Shown one piece after another: positions 39,837 to 49,905 of a stretch of 64,000 nucleotides of DNA. Within the stretch, counting starts at the first letter, position 1; each line of letters begins with the position of its first letter. The DNA comes from Paramoeba atlantica (lineage: Eukaryota; Discosea). Below the pieces are notes generated by a model. It had not been told where the DNA came from. It did no database searches and saw nothing but the letters and a program-made list of their open reading frames with translations. The translations under genes were made by a program, and so were the position numbers. Where the stretch lies: contig CDRNVI010000088.1 of assembly GCA_977017575.1 (NCBI GenBank), positions 1 to 64,000 on the forward strand. The letters are read 5' to 3'.

Positions 39837-42197
39837 TTAACTCAGTCCACTTACCATATGCAGCACGTCGTAGTTCTCCCCATGCGTCCACACCCGCAGC
39901 AGGGTATACATATCAATCGTCTCTCGCAACATGGCCTCCGAGACCCCTTGCCTGCGTAACCCATCTCGGCACTCTTGGACCTGCACCACGGACCCGGCGG
40001 GGAGGGCCCCGAAGAAGTCTCGAATCATGTTGTACACGTCGCTCTTCTGCAGTGCCCCACGGTGGGTGACCTCGGGCTGCTCCACGAGGCTCACCCGACT
40101 GAGCTCCAGCAGCCGCGCGGCCTCCTTAATGTCCGCATCCTCAATCGCGGGGCTGTACCGCAGACGAGCGAGAGCCCGGGAGAGACGGAGAATACCCAGC
40201 AGGTTACGTGTGGTCACCGCGAACCCGTGGTTGCCCTCTCGTCGCATCAGCAAGTACAGATCCGTAATCAACTGGACACTCGAGGGGGAAAATCGAGGTT
40301 GGACGGACTTGATATCGGCCAGGTACGCGAGCAGCGTGGGACGGTCGTAGCAACGATCGGTGCCTAGCGTGGGCTCGTCCAGAGTGGACACGCCGGCGGC
40401 GTTGGGGTCGTGTCGGTCTTGCGTCACCGCAGCCTCGGGGTGGGTGTGCACCAGCGCGACATGGGTGGCCAGATTCTTGTCGTCCTCCTCGTTGTAACGA
40501 TCCCGGATAACCCAGACGATGTCAAACCGGGAGAACAGTGCGGTGGGGAGGTTAATGTTCTCCATGGGGGTGCGGGAGCTGTTCCACCGCCCGTACTGTG
40601 GGTTACTGGCGGCGAGCACTGCAGTGCGGCAGTTCATTGTGGTGATAATCCCCGCCTTTGCGAGACTAATGGTTTGCTGCTCCATCACCTCGTGCAGCGC
40701 GGTGCGATCGCTTTCGTTCATCTTATCGAACTCGTCAATACAACACACTCCTTTGTCGGCGAAAATCAGCGTACCGGGCTCGAGCATGTTTTCCCCGGTG
40801 ATGGGGTCGCTGACCACGGCGGCGGTGAGCCCTACCCCAGAGCTTCCCATTCCGGAGGTGAACACGCCCCGGGTGGCGACGCCCGAGACCCACTTTAGGA
40901 TTTGCGACTTCGCCACCCCAGGGTCTCCCGTAAGCAAGGCATTAATATCCCCACGAATAATCATCCCGTCCTTCGTGTGCACCGAGTCCCCGCCCGCGAG
41001 CAGACACAACACCACCTTCTTCACCTCCGAGAGCCCAAAAATCTCCGGCGCAATACTATTCACCGCCTTCCGCATCCTCGTCGCATCCTCCTCCCCCCGC
41101 ACCCCTTGCAACGCCGCCGTAACCTCCCCCGACGGCAGCCCCTCCGCGTAATCCCTCCTCATCGGCGTACACCTCAACGCCTGCACCACCAGCGTCACCT
41201 GGCAATCCCCCCTGAACCGCCTCGACACACTGTACGACAAATCCGGCACCAGCGCCCCCAGCACCACCACCGTCCCCCCCGGCGACGCCACCCCACAGCA
41301 CAGCTCCCCCTCACACACCACCTTCACCGTCCGCGGCAGTGTCCCCCGCGGCACGTCCCCCCGCAGCTCCTGCAGCCGCAGCTCCTGGTAGCTCGTCATC
41401 CGGGACGCCTGGTACTGCGGTCGCAGCATCCCGCCCCCCCCGGGCCCGGACCCGCGGCAGCGCCCACTCCCGCACTTGGTGGGCATCGTGAACGTGTCCC
41501 CGGGGACCTCCACGAAGGTCACCGCGGAGCACAGCTCGCACAGTGCCGTGAGCACGCGCAGCACGGGGCGCACCGGGGAGGCGCTGGTGACGGTGCCGCG
41601 GAGCTGGAGGAGGGCGCCGGTGAGCGTGGCCTTCATGTGGCGCAGGGGGGTGAAGGGGGAGTGGTGAAGGGGGGGAGTTGAAGGGGGAAGGGGGGTGAGC
41701 TCGAGACGGAAGCGACGGGTAAGAGCCCTGGGGAGCTGGTCGCCGAACTCAAGGGAGAGGTGGTCGAGGAGGTCGGCGGGGGGAGGGGGGGGAGTGGAAG
41801 GAGTCGTGGAGGAAGAAGAGGGGAGAAGTGAGTCCACGACCTCCGTGACGTCCTCGAGTGCGGAGAGGATGTTGGTGGTCATGTGGTGGGCGAGGGTGTG
41901 GCATTCGGGGCTGTGCGCGGCGAGGGTGGGGAGGGAGAAGGGGAGGGTGGAGCGTTGACGGGAGGCGATGGCGTGGAGGAGGGGGGGGTAGTACGGGGGG
42001 GAGCTGGTGTCGGGGGGTGGGAGGTCGAGGGGGGGTGGCCCACGGGTGGTGAGGAAGAAGTCACGGAGGAGTTCCTTGTTGGCGGCGGTGTTGGGGCCGA
42101 GGGAGGAGTGGTGGTCGTCGGTGGGGCGGGGGGGTGGGCGACCGGGGGGTGGGTCGCGACGCTCGAAACGTCGAGGCGGCGCAGTAGATGAGGACAT
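39837..42197 (-). CDS. MCM7, replicative helicase subunit
   Basis: MCM7 is one of six subunits of the MCM2-7 helicase that unwinds nuclear DNA at replication forks. The 786 residues contain the N-terminal zinc-binding region (CELC near 219, then KCGSGRC), the AAA+ core with Walker A GDPGVAKSQ (about 422) and Walker B GVCCIDEFDKM (about 484), and the arginine-finger SRFD (about 554). MCM7 rather than another paralogue is indicated by RGDINALLTGDPGVAKSQIL, KGVCCIDEFDKMNESDRTA, NPQYGRWN and the VIRDRYNEEDDKNLATHV block. The first 60 residues are Pro/Arg-rich. The 5' two-thirds are extremely GC-rich. It starts at the ATG at 42197. Confidence 0.95.
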   Translation of the reverse strand: MSSSTAPPRRFERRDPPPGRPPPRPTDDHHSSLGPNTAANKELLRDFFLTTRGPPPLDLPPPDTSSPPYYPPLLHAIASRQRSTLPFSLPTLAAHSPECHTLAHHMTTNILSALEDVTEVVDSLLPSSSSTTPSTPPPPPADLLDHLSLEFGDQLPRALTRRFRLELTPLPPSTPPLHHSPFTPLRHMKATLTGALLQLRGTVTSASPVRPVLRVLTALCELCSAVTFVEVPGDTFTMPTKCGSGRCRGSGPGGGGMLRPQYQASRMTSYQELRLQELRGDVPRGTLPRTVKVVCEGELCCGVASPGGTVVVLGALVPDLSYSVSRRFRGDCQVTLVVQALRCTPMRRDYAEGLPSGEVTAALQGVRGEEDATRMRKAVNSIAPEIFGLSEVKKVVLCLLAGGDSVHTKDGMIIRGDINALLTGDPGVAKSQILKWVSGVATRGVFTSGMGSSGVGLTAAVVSDPITGENMLEPGTLIFADKGVCCIDEFDKMNESDRTALHEVMEQQTISLAKAGIITTMNCRTAVLAASNPQYGRWNSSRTPMENINLPTALFSRFDIVWVIRDRYNEEDDKNLATHVALVHTHPEAAVTQDRHDPNAAGVSTLDEPTLGTDRCYDRPTLLAYLADIKSVQPRFSPSSVQLITDLYLLMRREGNHGFAVTTRNLLGILRLSRALARLRYSPAIEDADIKEAARLLELSRVSLVEQPEVTHRGALQKSDVYNMIRDFFGALPAGSVVQVQECRDGLRRQGVSEAMLRETIDMYTLLRVWTHGENYDVLHMVSGLS

Positions 42198-42861
42198 GGT
42201 GTAGGCGTGTGTAGGTGAAGTTGAGTCGTTTCAGATATTTTTTTCAAAAACGGCAATGCCGCCGAGATAGTGTCATTTAGTTGAAACTAAAATTCATGTT
42301 CCTATGAAGAAAGATGTATGAATGAGATGCAGGTTATGTACGATGACCATTTCCCAAAATAGAAATCCCGCTTCATTGAAAATCTGAGGCCAATTTTACG
42401 GCACATTACCTAAAAATAATGTGTACTGAGGATATTTAGTAATGAGGATTGCAACATGCTTATTCAATAATCCCATAAGGTGTCCTTATCGGCCATAAGG
42501 ACCACCAGGATGCGACAAAAATCGCAAACTTGTAAGCAAAAGTTTCGTATATTTGCAATCCTGTTGTTATCGCAACTACTTTGGTTTCAAAATGTTTTTT
42601 TTCCCATTTTGGTTTCAAAATATCTACAGGAGCCTAACTTTTTAATGCAAGAAACAAGATTGTAAGAGCCAAATAACGCTATTTTTCCAAATATTCACAG
42701 AATAATGTTTTGCATGCCGAAATTTTTATAGCTACAAATTCTAAATTACTATCCCGTCATTGAACTCGCATGTCGCACTTGCTACAAGTACACACATCAG
42801 TTTCTCTGCACGAAAGCGCATTTACTTTTTTTCGCATCTACTATGATAAAACGAAGCAGCA
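42198..42861. other. Intergenic spacer
   Basis: 664 bp, AT-rich, between MCM7 and the possible LOTUS gene. A local direct repeat of TTTGGTTTCAAAAT (about 42580 and 42610) is visible. No gene or RNA is recognised. Confidence 0.5.
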
Positions 42862-43506
42862 TTATGCATCGAGAGGAATGTGAAAGGCTGGCACACTTAA
42901 CAACGAAGATAATAGAGTATCCTCCGTAGATTCGCGAATGCGCACGACGAAACTTCGCAGGTCGATGTTAAATTCTTTTTCATTGAGTTGTAGAAACTCG
43001 AGTAGACTCAAACCATTGCAGAAGGAAGCATAGTGGGATGACCACTGTGTTCTGGCTTCCAGCTCGGGAAGCGATATACCTTGAAAATGTGCTCCCACTA
43101 TTTTTCTAAGTTGCTCTACAATTTTGGAGGTGGAAAAATACTCAGGAGAAAAAGTTGCAGCACCTTGTGAGATTGCACCAGAACTAGCAAAAACACTAGC
43201 GTTTATCGGAAGCGGTGATAGCGCAACGCGCTGTTGAGCAATCTTATTTGGATTCGCAGCACTTCTAGGGGTATAACTTATGGAAGGGGAGCTCGCACCG
43301 TAAGAAGCACCTTCTTGCGAGCTCAACTTTGCCGCTGGAGTATTTCCAGGGGTAGTACTCTCGAGCGCTTGCTTGGCTCTTCGGCTCCACTTCGGGAAGA
43401 CCGGGACTGAGACCCGAGTTGGTGTTTCGTGTGAGTCTTCCAAGATATGATCAGCCCAGTTTTTACTCAGCGTCGGGGAGGACGGACCAGAGGCGCCAAT
43501 GTTCAT
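42862..43506 (-). CDS. Small protein with possible LOTUS/OST-HTH domain
   Basis: This 214-residue protein is low-complexity (Ser/Pro/Ala) for its first 125 residues and folded at the C-terminus. The stretch VEQLRKIVGAHFQGISLPEL and the following NGLSLLEFLQLNEKEFNIDL fit the pattern of an OST-HTH/LOTUS winged helix, used by RNA-binding and germ-granule-type proteins. The match rests on hydrophobic pattern alone. It starts at the ATG at 43506 (MNIGASGPSS). If the domain is real, RNA binding or helicase tethering would be the likely role. Confidence 0.5.
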   Translation of the reverse strand: MNIGASGPSSPTLSKNWADHILEDSHETPTRVSVPVFPKWSRRAKQALESTTPGNTPAAKLSSQEGASYGASSPSISYTPRSAANPNKIAQQRVALSPLPINASVFASSGAISQGAATFSPEYFSTSKIVEQLRKIVGAHFQGISLPELEARTQWSSHYASFCNGLSLLEFLQLNEKEFNIDLRSFVVRIRESTEDTLLSSLLSVPAFHIPLDA

Positions 43507-44673
43507 GATCGATTCTTAAGTTAAAAAAGAAGAAAGTAGACAATTTCTACAGAAATTTAACGCTTGAGGAACCAATTCTCCAGAAGACATACACTGATTA
43601 ATGCATTCTTCATACAGGTTCCGCAACGCAGTACCGTTACCCCGATTGCTTAACCCCCATTTTTTATCCCAAAATCCATATTTTGTGGTGAAGCAAGGGG
43701 AGTGGTGAAGTAGGGGAGATGACTAAGTAAGGGGGGGGTAAGTTTGAGTGAGGGAAAAGTGAGGGGCTGCGAATGGACACTATGCAGTTGTCCACTGCCA
43801 TCCAGCGCCATGCAAAACAGAGGTATGGGAATCGAGAGAGTACCCAAGGCATGAAAAAGTAAAGATTATCCTAAGGAATCATAAATACGAATCATAAATT
43901 CGTTAGCAGTGACAACAGGGGTTTCATACTGAAGACACAAAAAAAGTCATAGACGAGGAGGGGGGGGGGTACGTTAAGTGCTGCGGGCCAGAATAACATA
44001 CCCCTCGGTATGTTGTCCAAGGTATAGGCATGTTAACTGGAAATGTGGTTTACATATGAAATTAGGCATCCAGTGAGATCCAGTGCCATACGCTACCATC
44101 CAAATCTTCATAGTGTCCAATGAGGGGAAAAATGGGATCAGCCAAGATCAAGTGAGGCCATTCGAGATCGCATAAGATCACACCCGCAGCCCCTCGAATG
44201 ATTCAACGTTCGATGGTATAATTGGTGGAGAAGATACAAACAGATTCCAAGGGTGATTCCAAGTGAATGAGGGAGATCAATATCAATAGTACAAGTGCGG
44301 CAGTTTCCACAGGAAAAATGGCATCCCACCTTTGTATGCGTCTGTATGCACTCATTCCATAAGGGAGATATCTTTTTCCTGTGGGAAACTACCGCACCTG
44401 TACTATAATAGCAATAGTCTATTGGTATCTCCCTCGTCCACTTTAGCATGGGTTGCATAGCCATCGAATCATGTTCCCTAGGACGTAGGTAGGAGGAAAA
44501 AAATTGACGCATCTTGCTCAACCAGTGGGACCCAGTGGGCTTGTCGTGAAGTAAGGGGGGATAACATTATGATTATTATTCCCTTACAATGCAATAACAT
44601 ACAAACTCCCGACTTCTGCCAACGTGTGCCATGACTCGTAAACAACGCTGTCCATCAAGCTCAATGTGCGAAG
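43507..44673. other. Intergenic with foldback MITE
   Basis: This 1.17-kb gap carries the MITE at 44255-44454. The rest is G-run-rich spacer (GGGGGGG near 43730 and 43965) with a short direct repeat GAATCATAAA(T/A). Proline- and leucine-rich short frames near 43650-43850 look like chance. Confidence 0.5.
44255..44454. mobile_element. About 200-bp foldback MITE, copy 2
   Basis: The right end (GGTATCTCCCTCGTCCACTT, then TAGCATGGGTT) matches the end of the element at 23340-23533. Its arms pair imperfectly across about 44270-44320 and 44365-44420, including the shared GTGCGGTAGTTTCC/GTGCGGCAGTTTCC. Arms have diverged, so this copy is older than copy 1, while the outer end is conserved. Confidence 0.65.
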
Positions 44674-47052
44674 CTAAGTACCAAACAAGTCATCCAGGGT
44701 GTTGCGACTACTAGAGTTCGAATTCTTATTCTTTGAAGTGGAAGAGTCTGTAGATCTATACAGCTTTTTTTCGGTGGTATTTCGTTTTACTGTGGAAATT
44801 TTCGTATCGTTGGATTCCACGAGGCTAGTTTCACTGGTGCCTGCGAATAACTCTTTGGCAAGTTTCTCTCGGCGGCTGCTACGTACCTTTTCTCTATCAG
44901 CACCTTTCTGCTGTGTAACATAAAAAGAATTTTTCGAATATTCCGCCATAGAAATAGTTTTCATACTAGCTATTTCTTCATCTATGGCGACGTCGTCTAC
45001 CGAAGGAGAGCGCAGTTGATGCGAAGACTCTCCTTCATGCTTTCCCCATTTCCTGTGTTTCGAGGGTAAATGCAATATGTCCTCCTCTGAATCTGGTAGC
45101 GGAAGCGATTCCTCACTCGACGGATTGCGATGTTTCAGTAAGAGCTTGAAGGCTTCATTGTCATGCCCAGAATGCTCTTGGTGATGTGATTTAAGTGTGA
45201 AAAGGCCATCCGGGTCGTATGGGGCAGATCCGTGTTTCGCGGCATTTTGTACGAAGCCATCCAGAAAGGGTAAATTTGCCTCATCACTTTCCGAAGTAGT
45301 TAAAGTAAACGAACTGCTTTCCTCCTTCAACAGCTGTATAAGTTCATAACACTGTTGCTGAAGCTCTATGCAAAAGTAACTCATGTTTTCAAGGATCACA
45401 TGATGTATTGAGTCCATTTCAAGATGAGGTACCCTAAAAAAGAGTTTCAGTGCGGCCGTGAGGGCACATTGTTTGGCATCGTACCCAATAACCGAATTGT
45501 CTACGATTTCTGAAAGAGAGTCCAGCATGGTTTGTGGGCTAAAAGAGGGGGAATAATGACCAAATTCTCCGATGAACCATGTGCACATGGCATATACCTG
45601 ATCGCTGAAAGTCTGTTCCGCACTCAGAAGTCGGTTACTTATTTGTATGACGCTCGAGGAAAGACTTTCAGAAAGTGGAATCAATCGTTCAGTAAATTTG
45701 CAGAGAAGGGAAGATACGAAAGATTCTGGTAATGACTCTGATGCTAGCTGACATAGCTCACCTACTTGAGTAATATACCATTCGGGTTGCGAGGTGCAGT
45801 AGTCATCTAACATGCAAAGAATTTGGCGTACAAGGTCGGAACGTTGATGCACATCCTTCAAATATCGAAGGTATCGCACCAAACGCCGAACGATGAAATC
45901 AACATTTTTCGGATTAGCCATCGAGCATAAAAGAGTAAAACTTTTTTTGCGTAGCATTACGTCGGAATCTTCCAAGCATTCAAGTATCAATTCTTGATTT
46001 TGTACCGCATACAAGAGATCAATTTTTGCAATGCGCGCCAAGGCTTCCAGACCAACGTACCGTAGATTTCCGATACGGGACGCTAAAAATTTGCAGATGT
46101 GCAGATTAGCTTCCCCCAATATCGATGTCTGAGGGTATAAAGATATAGCGCACAAAATGCATTCATAAATTACGGCATTTCCAATGTCTATTCCAATGTC
46201 TGCACGCCTCATAACTTCGCTTACAACTTCGTAGCATTCTTGACTAAGCTTCTCGTCGTTCTTTCCCAAAACTGAAAATATACGCAGAATACGTATTTGC
46301 ATCCAGGGAGCTGGAAGGCGATGATAGTCATACTCGGAAGGTAACCGGTGTGCAATAATTTGCTTCAAAATCGACACCAGCGATGGCGTCAGATGACGTG
46401 AAACTTCCAGATCTGTAGTCGATATTTCCTCACATAAACAGAGAGCGGCGCTCATAACTTGAGGATCACGATCACACAGAGTAGATAAATACACTTGAAT
46501 TTCACTTGTAGAGTTCGGAACTAAACGGTGAAAAGTACATAACAAGAGGACGGTTTTTTTTCGAATGCGCGGGCTATCATGCTTCAATAACGACGTTGTG
46601 TAATCGATAAGTGAGGCTATGAGATCCACGCTAGCCATTTTTACAGCTGTACTTAGAGCAGCTTCAATTTCAAGAATACACGTGCTGTTTAAATCACGCT
46701 GCAAAGTGGACACCAAAAGGTAAGAAAATTCATGTTCAGGAGATAGGAAAAGACTTGCACAAGCGTATCCAATGCGCTTCACCACGGGAGAAACTGACGA
46801 AGCCATGCTCACAGCGCTAAAATACCCGAAATCCGCCGCATGCCCACACATTTCACAATACGCTAGCAGCAAGATCAGTTCAGTTCTCATTTTGTCGTCT
46901 ACTGTGTTGTCTGAAAGTTGAAGTTTTGACTTTGCGAGTTCCTGCGATATCAAGGTATCTTCTTCTTGTTTTGATTTTGCACTTCCCAAAGCTTGTACAA
47001 AAGCAACAAAATTAGTTGAACGTGACACGAAGCGTCCTTTCTTTGATTTCAT
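44674..47052 (-). CDS. AP-4 complex epsilon subunit
   Basis: Epsilon is a large adaptin of AP-4, a coat adaptor that sorts cargo leaving the trans-Golgi. At 792 residues the protein has the full helical trunk and a shortened, disordered hinge. The trunk matches epsilon closely: FGYFSAVSMASS (epsilon FGYIHAVKM), RLPSEYDYHRLPAPWMQIRI (epsilon RLPKSYDYHQMPAPFIQIKL), GIDIGNAVIYECILCAISLYP and ECLEDSDVMLRKKSFTLL. No recognisable C-terminal ear appears, only a Ser-rich tail ending LDDLFGT. It starts at the ATG at 47052, with TTTTTGACAG acceptor-like sequence 21 bp upstream. Other adaptins (gamma, alpha) match less well at the DYH..PAP block. Confidence 0.88.
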   Translation of the reverse strand: MKSKKGRFVSRSTNFVAFVQALGSAKSKQEEDTLISQELAKSKLQLSDNTVDDKMRTELILLLAYCEMCGHAADFGYFSAVSMASSVSPVVKRIGYACASLFLSPEHEFSYLLVSTLQRDLNSTCILEIEAALSTAVKMASVDLIASLIDYTTSLLKHDSPRIRKKTVLLLCTFHRLVPNSTSEIQVYLSTLCDRDPQVMSAALCLCEEISTTDLEVSRHLTPSLVSILKQIIAHRLPSEYDYHRLPAPWMQIRILRIFSVLGKNDEKLSQECYEVVSEVMRRADIGIDIGNAVIYECILCAISLYPQTSILGEANLHICKFLASRIGNLRYVGLEALARIAKIDLLYAVQNQELILECLEDSDVMLRKKSFTLLCSMANPKNVDFIVRRLVRYLRYLKDVHQRSDLVRQILCMLDDYCTSQPEWYITQVGELCQLASESLPESFVSSLLCKFTERLIPLSESLSSSVIQISNRLLSAEQTFSDQVYAMCTWFIGEFGHYSPSFSPQTMLDSLSEIVDNSVIGYDAKQCALTAALKLFFRVPHLEMDSIHHVILENMSYFCIELQQQCYELIQLLKEESSSFTLTTSESDEANLPFLDGFVQNAAKHGSAPYDPDGLFTLKSHHQEHSGHDNEAFKLLLKHRNPSSEESLPLPDSEEDILHLPSKHRKWGKHEGESSHQLRSPSVDDVAIDEEIASMKTISMAEYSKNSFYVTQQKGADREKVRSSRREKLAKELFAGTSETSLVESNDTKISTVKRNTTEKKLYRSTDSSTSKNKNSNSSSRNTLDDLFGT

Positions 47053-47365
47053 TGTTCAAGGAGTGATATGATTCTGTCAAAAATGCATAATACAAAAAAT
47101 ATGTAACTTAGGTGTTAAAATGTCATTGTAACTGTATTACTCCTCCTCTCATTAATTTTTATAAATATAAATTATAACAAAAAAGAAAATTTATATTTAG
47201 AGGGCTGAAACTGAGTAAAGCAAATTCAGGCAAATTTTGTGGCGCCCTATTGAGTACTGGTGAGGAATATTGGGTACAACGCGTTTTATAAGACGCTTTA
47301 CAAGGCTTTCTTTTCACTTTTTATAAAACATAAGAACTTTATAAACTTTCTCTTTAAGATCTACA

Positions 47366-48295
47366 TTAGAGGCCAGCTAAATCATGTGGCTTTCGCTTCT
47401 TGGAAACTGCTTCAGTTTCGACACAGTTCGTCTGCTTTACAGACGAATTCAAATTTTGAATTTCAAGACATAGCACCTTTTTGCGCAGGATCGAAATTTC
47501 ATTACGCATTTCTTCTATTTCAACTCGCAACTTTCGAAAATCGGATACGATACTTTCAGTGCGTGTACTACTTTCTTCCACTTTCTCCTTCATTTTTTTA
47601 TTCCGATCCCGGTAAACTTTACCATCTTGGGCATTGCTGCCACGCAACCCTCGCCACATGGTCTTAAACCAATGGGCCAAAACTTCGCGATCTTTCTTCG
47701 TATCCTCATAAACCCCTCCATATTTTTTCTTTAGGAAGTCTTTCATGTGACCAGCGATAACGTCGGTTGAAACATCAGTGAAGCTCAGCGACCATGTCTG
47801 AGTCGATTGCGTCCACTGCCAATGCCCGGGCATCTCTTCCTCCTTTACCCCATGAATTTCTGATCGCTCCGCGTCTTTGAAAAAGAGAAGACCCGTGTCC
47901 CGGGACTTCGTCAAGAGCACAAGACCGTACAGTAATATGTTCTCATCAATGGGGACATTGCACAAAGATTTAAGAACGTTGCTTTCCGGATCAAGTAGTT
48001 GGCGCAGTCGCAAGCTCACCCATCCAGCGCACAAAGCAACGATGTTATCTTCCATTCGCTGGGTTAGTTCCGGTGGAGGCAGTCGCTCAGGGGAGTACTT
48101 GATTGCGTTCTTCTCGGCGTTACTCATACGTGAAAACTCCATTGAAGTTTCCGACCTTTTTAATGGCATGCGGAACGTTTCTTGAATAGAGTACGCCACC
48201 CACTTTCTCAAGGTCAAGTACCTCTCGGAATCAGGAGAATCAGGACCGTCATCCACGTATTCATCGTTGCTCGGAGGAAGGTCGTAGTCGAACAT
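47366..48295 (-). CDS. Unrecognised protein inside the TIR unit
   Basis: This 309-residue protein starts at the ATG at 48295 (MFDYDLPPSNDEYVDDG), 4 nt after a GTTTTCTGTTTTCTTAAG acceptor-like site, so it looks expressed like the host genes. The N-terminus is acidic, the middle is helical and Trp-rich (VALCAGWVSLRLRQLL; GHWQWTQSTQTWSLSF; LAHWFKTMWRGLRG). The last 75 residues form a coiled coil (VSDFRKLRVEIEEMRNEISI) ending in a basic KKRKPHD. No DDE, HUH or nuclease motif is evident. The Trp-rich helical block could be a DNA-binding or accessory domain, but I have no firm assignment. Confidence 0.65.
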   Translation of the reverse strand: MFDYDLPPSNDEYVDDGPDSPDSERYLTLRKWVAYSIQETFRMPLKRSETSMEFSRMSNAEKNAIKYSPERLPPPELTQRMEDNIVALCAGWVSLRLRQLLDPESNVLKSLCNVPIDENILLYGLVLLTKSRDTGLLFFKDAERSEIHGVKEEEMPGHWQWTQSTQTWSLSFTDVSTDVIAGHMKDFLKKKYGGVYEDTKKDREVLAHWFKTMWRGLRGSNAQDGKVYRDRNKKMKEKVEESSTRTESIVSDFRKLRVEIEEMRNEISILRKKVLCLEIQNLNSSVKQTNCVETEAVSKKRKPHDLAGL

Positions 48296-48301
48296 ACACC
48301 T
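48296..48301 (-). promoter_or_regulatory. Putative acceptor site, TIR-enclosed gene
   Basis: AG at 48300-48301 on the minus strand ends a 20-nt pyrimidine-rich run (48300-48327) and leaves a 4-nt leader before the ATG at 48295. Confidence 0.45.
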
Positions 48302-48777
48302 TAAGAAAACAGAAAACACAGACAACAAAGAAATCAATGTCAGACAAGTCAATTATTATACAGGTATGTAGTTTAAAAAAGAAGAATACCTAGTAAATGT
48401 TTTTTAGCTAGTAAAGTTCTACCTAGTAAAAGGTTTTTTTGATGGACAACTTCTAAAGCAAATTTAGGCAAATTCAGGCAAATTTAGAAAGGTTTCAGCC
48501 CTCTTATAGTTATATTTATAGAAATTAATGAGAATGTTTAGGCAAAAAGACCTGATAAATGATCCTGCCTGATGGAAAAACGCTAGTTTTCTGCGATAAG
48601 CTATCGCAGAACGTGAGATCCAAGGCCCTTGTCGAAAGTGAGGGTCAATTTTTTCTGCGGTGTTCTCCCCTCTATCCTAGCTTTTCCTCTTTTGTTTCTT
48701 ACATAATTTTTTGAAAAACTATAATTTTTTTCAGAAAAATTAGGAATGGCATTTATAGAAATTAATGAGAAGAGGAG

Positions 48778-49205
48778 TATACTGAATTCTATATTTCTTA
48801 CAGATGATTTCGGTGAAAGTCAAGCATTATTTCACAAAAAAAAGTCTTTTGTTGATGTTCTCATTTGATCATATTTTACTTACAAAGTGTTTTTTAGGAT
48901 GTTTTTCGCATATTTCTGCACTATTCTCGATGGATTGCTCGTTTTGCCCCAATTTCCAATGTACAGACAGTATTAGCTATAGTGTGCTCGCCCGCGCCCC
49001 CCAAAATGATATTATCGAGTGGTTGAAAGGCCACTAACTTGTTTTCCAGAGCGTCAGCTGTAGCAAGCGGCATGAAACTCGCATTTGCCTGCGGAAAGGC
49101 GATCACTGGGTCTGCCCCGATCGTTTGTGTCGGAGTCATACATACCACATGGAGCCACTCTTAAGTTCCTTCGGTCGCCGAACACCAAGCCAAATTCTTC
49201 AAGTT
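48778..49205. other. Intergenic, no gene seen
   Basis: About 430 bp between the TIR unit and the Tc1 remnant. AT-rich at first, then a more balanced stretch (48950-49150). I recognise nothing in it. Confidence 0.4.
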
Positions 49206-49905
49206 CTATACAGGGGGGCCACGAAAACTGACAAGGTCCGCATTTTAGCGTCCTGAGGCAGTTTAAGCTGATTTTTGTTGCAAACGAGAGATCTCGTTCT
49301 GAATATCGTGTCTACGCTATTTAAAATACAAAAACGTTCGCCGGAAAACATTTCCAATGAGTTACAAAAGTGAAATTTTAAAGATTTTGCAAATTGAAAA
49401 ACGGGTCTAAATTTCGTAATTTTTACGTACCACGGCCCAAAAAGTACCCAGAAAGTAGGTCTTAATAGCCAGTATTCCCACCTCCACGCTCACGTAGTAT
49501 AGCGAGGCGCGTGGGAAGACTCTTTAGCGTATTCACATACGCCTCATGACATTCGTTCAACAAATATTCCTTGGCCTTTGGAATAGCCGCTTGTAATTCT
49601 TTTCGATTCTGTGGACGGAGATGGCTGTGGATGTACTTATCCATCATGCTCCACAAATTCTCAATCAAATTGAGATCAGGAGATTTCGAAGGCCAATCAA
49701 TAATTTTGATGACTTCCAACTTACCTATTCTCCTGGCTTCCCCATGCCCTGGCGCGTTGTCAAGGACAATTGTAGCCCCGGGGCGGCGATGCATCCAGTT
49801 GAAAAACCCATTTCGTTTTTTCATTGCATTCAAAAAGACCTCATTTGTAACAGTTTCATTTTGTGCGAACGTGTATGGTACGACGAACGGCAATGGTCGT
49901 GATCA
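49206..49905 (-). mobile_element. Tc1/mariner remnant with transposase C-terminus
   Basis: The minus-strand frame 49462-49893 carries the last half of a Tc1-type DDE transposase: TIVLDNAPGHG (second Asp) and IIDWPSKSPDLNLIENLW (Glu), with 32 residues counted between them. The element end at 49211 reads CAGGGGGGCCACGAAAAC next to TA. The N-terminal half, including the first Asp and the HTH domain, is missing, because a Merlin-type remnant starts at about 49905 in the opposite orientation. The frame has no ATG; the first codon is TTG. Confidence 0.8.

Larger units (their letters stand above)
47140..48777. mobile_element. 1,638-bp TA-flanked inverted-repeat unit with a gene
   Basis: The 27-bp ends (47140-47166 and 48751-48777) are inverted repeats with 25 matches, reading CTCCTC(C/T)TCTCATTAATT inward and continuing TTATAAAT-like. 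Both are bordered by TA (47138-47139 and 48778-48779), the target duplication of Tc1/mariner and Stowaway-type elements. A further internal inverted copy lies at 48484-48531, sharing also GAGGGCTGAAAC with 47200-47212. The related unit at 57878-58724 has the same ends. The enclosed gene (47366-48295) is not a recognised transposase, so this is either a new transposon or one that captured a gene. Confidence 0.6.

Noticed and set aside
40902-41681. Plus-strand Arg/His/Pro-rich frame opposite MCM7
   Set aside because: Antisense shadow of the GC-rich MCM7 coding region.
44138-44521. 127-codon minus-strand frame
   Set aside because: Lies across the foldback MITE; the parallel frame at 23333 has the same origin and no conserved product.
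48296-48352. N-terminal extension of the TIR-enclosed gene
   Set aside because: Begins at TTG and reads through the pyrimidine-AG run; the ATG at 48295 is preferred.
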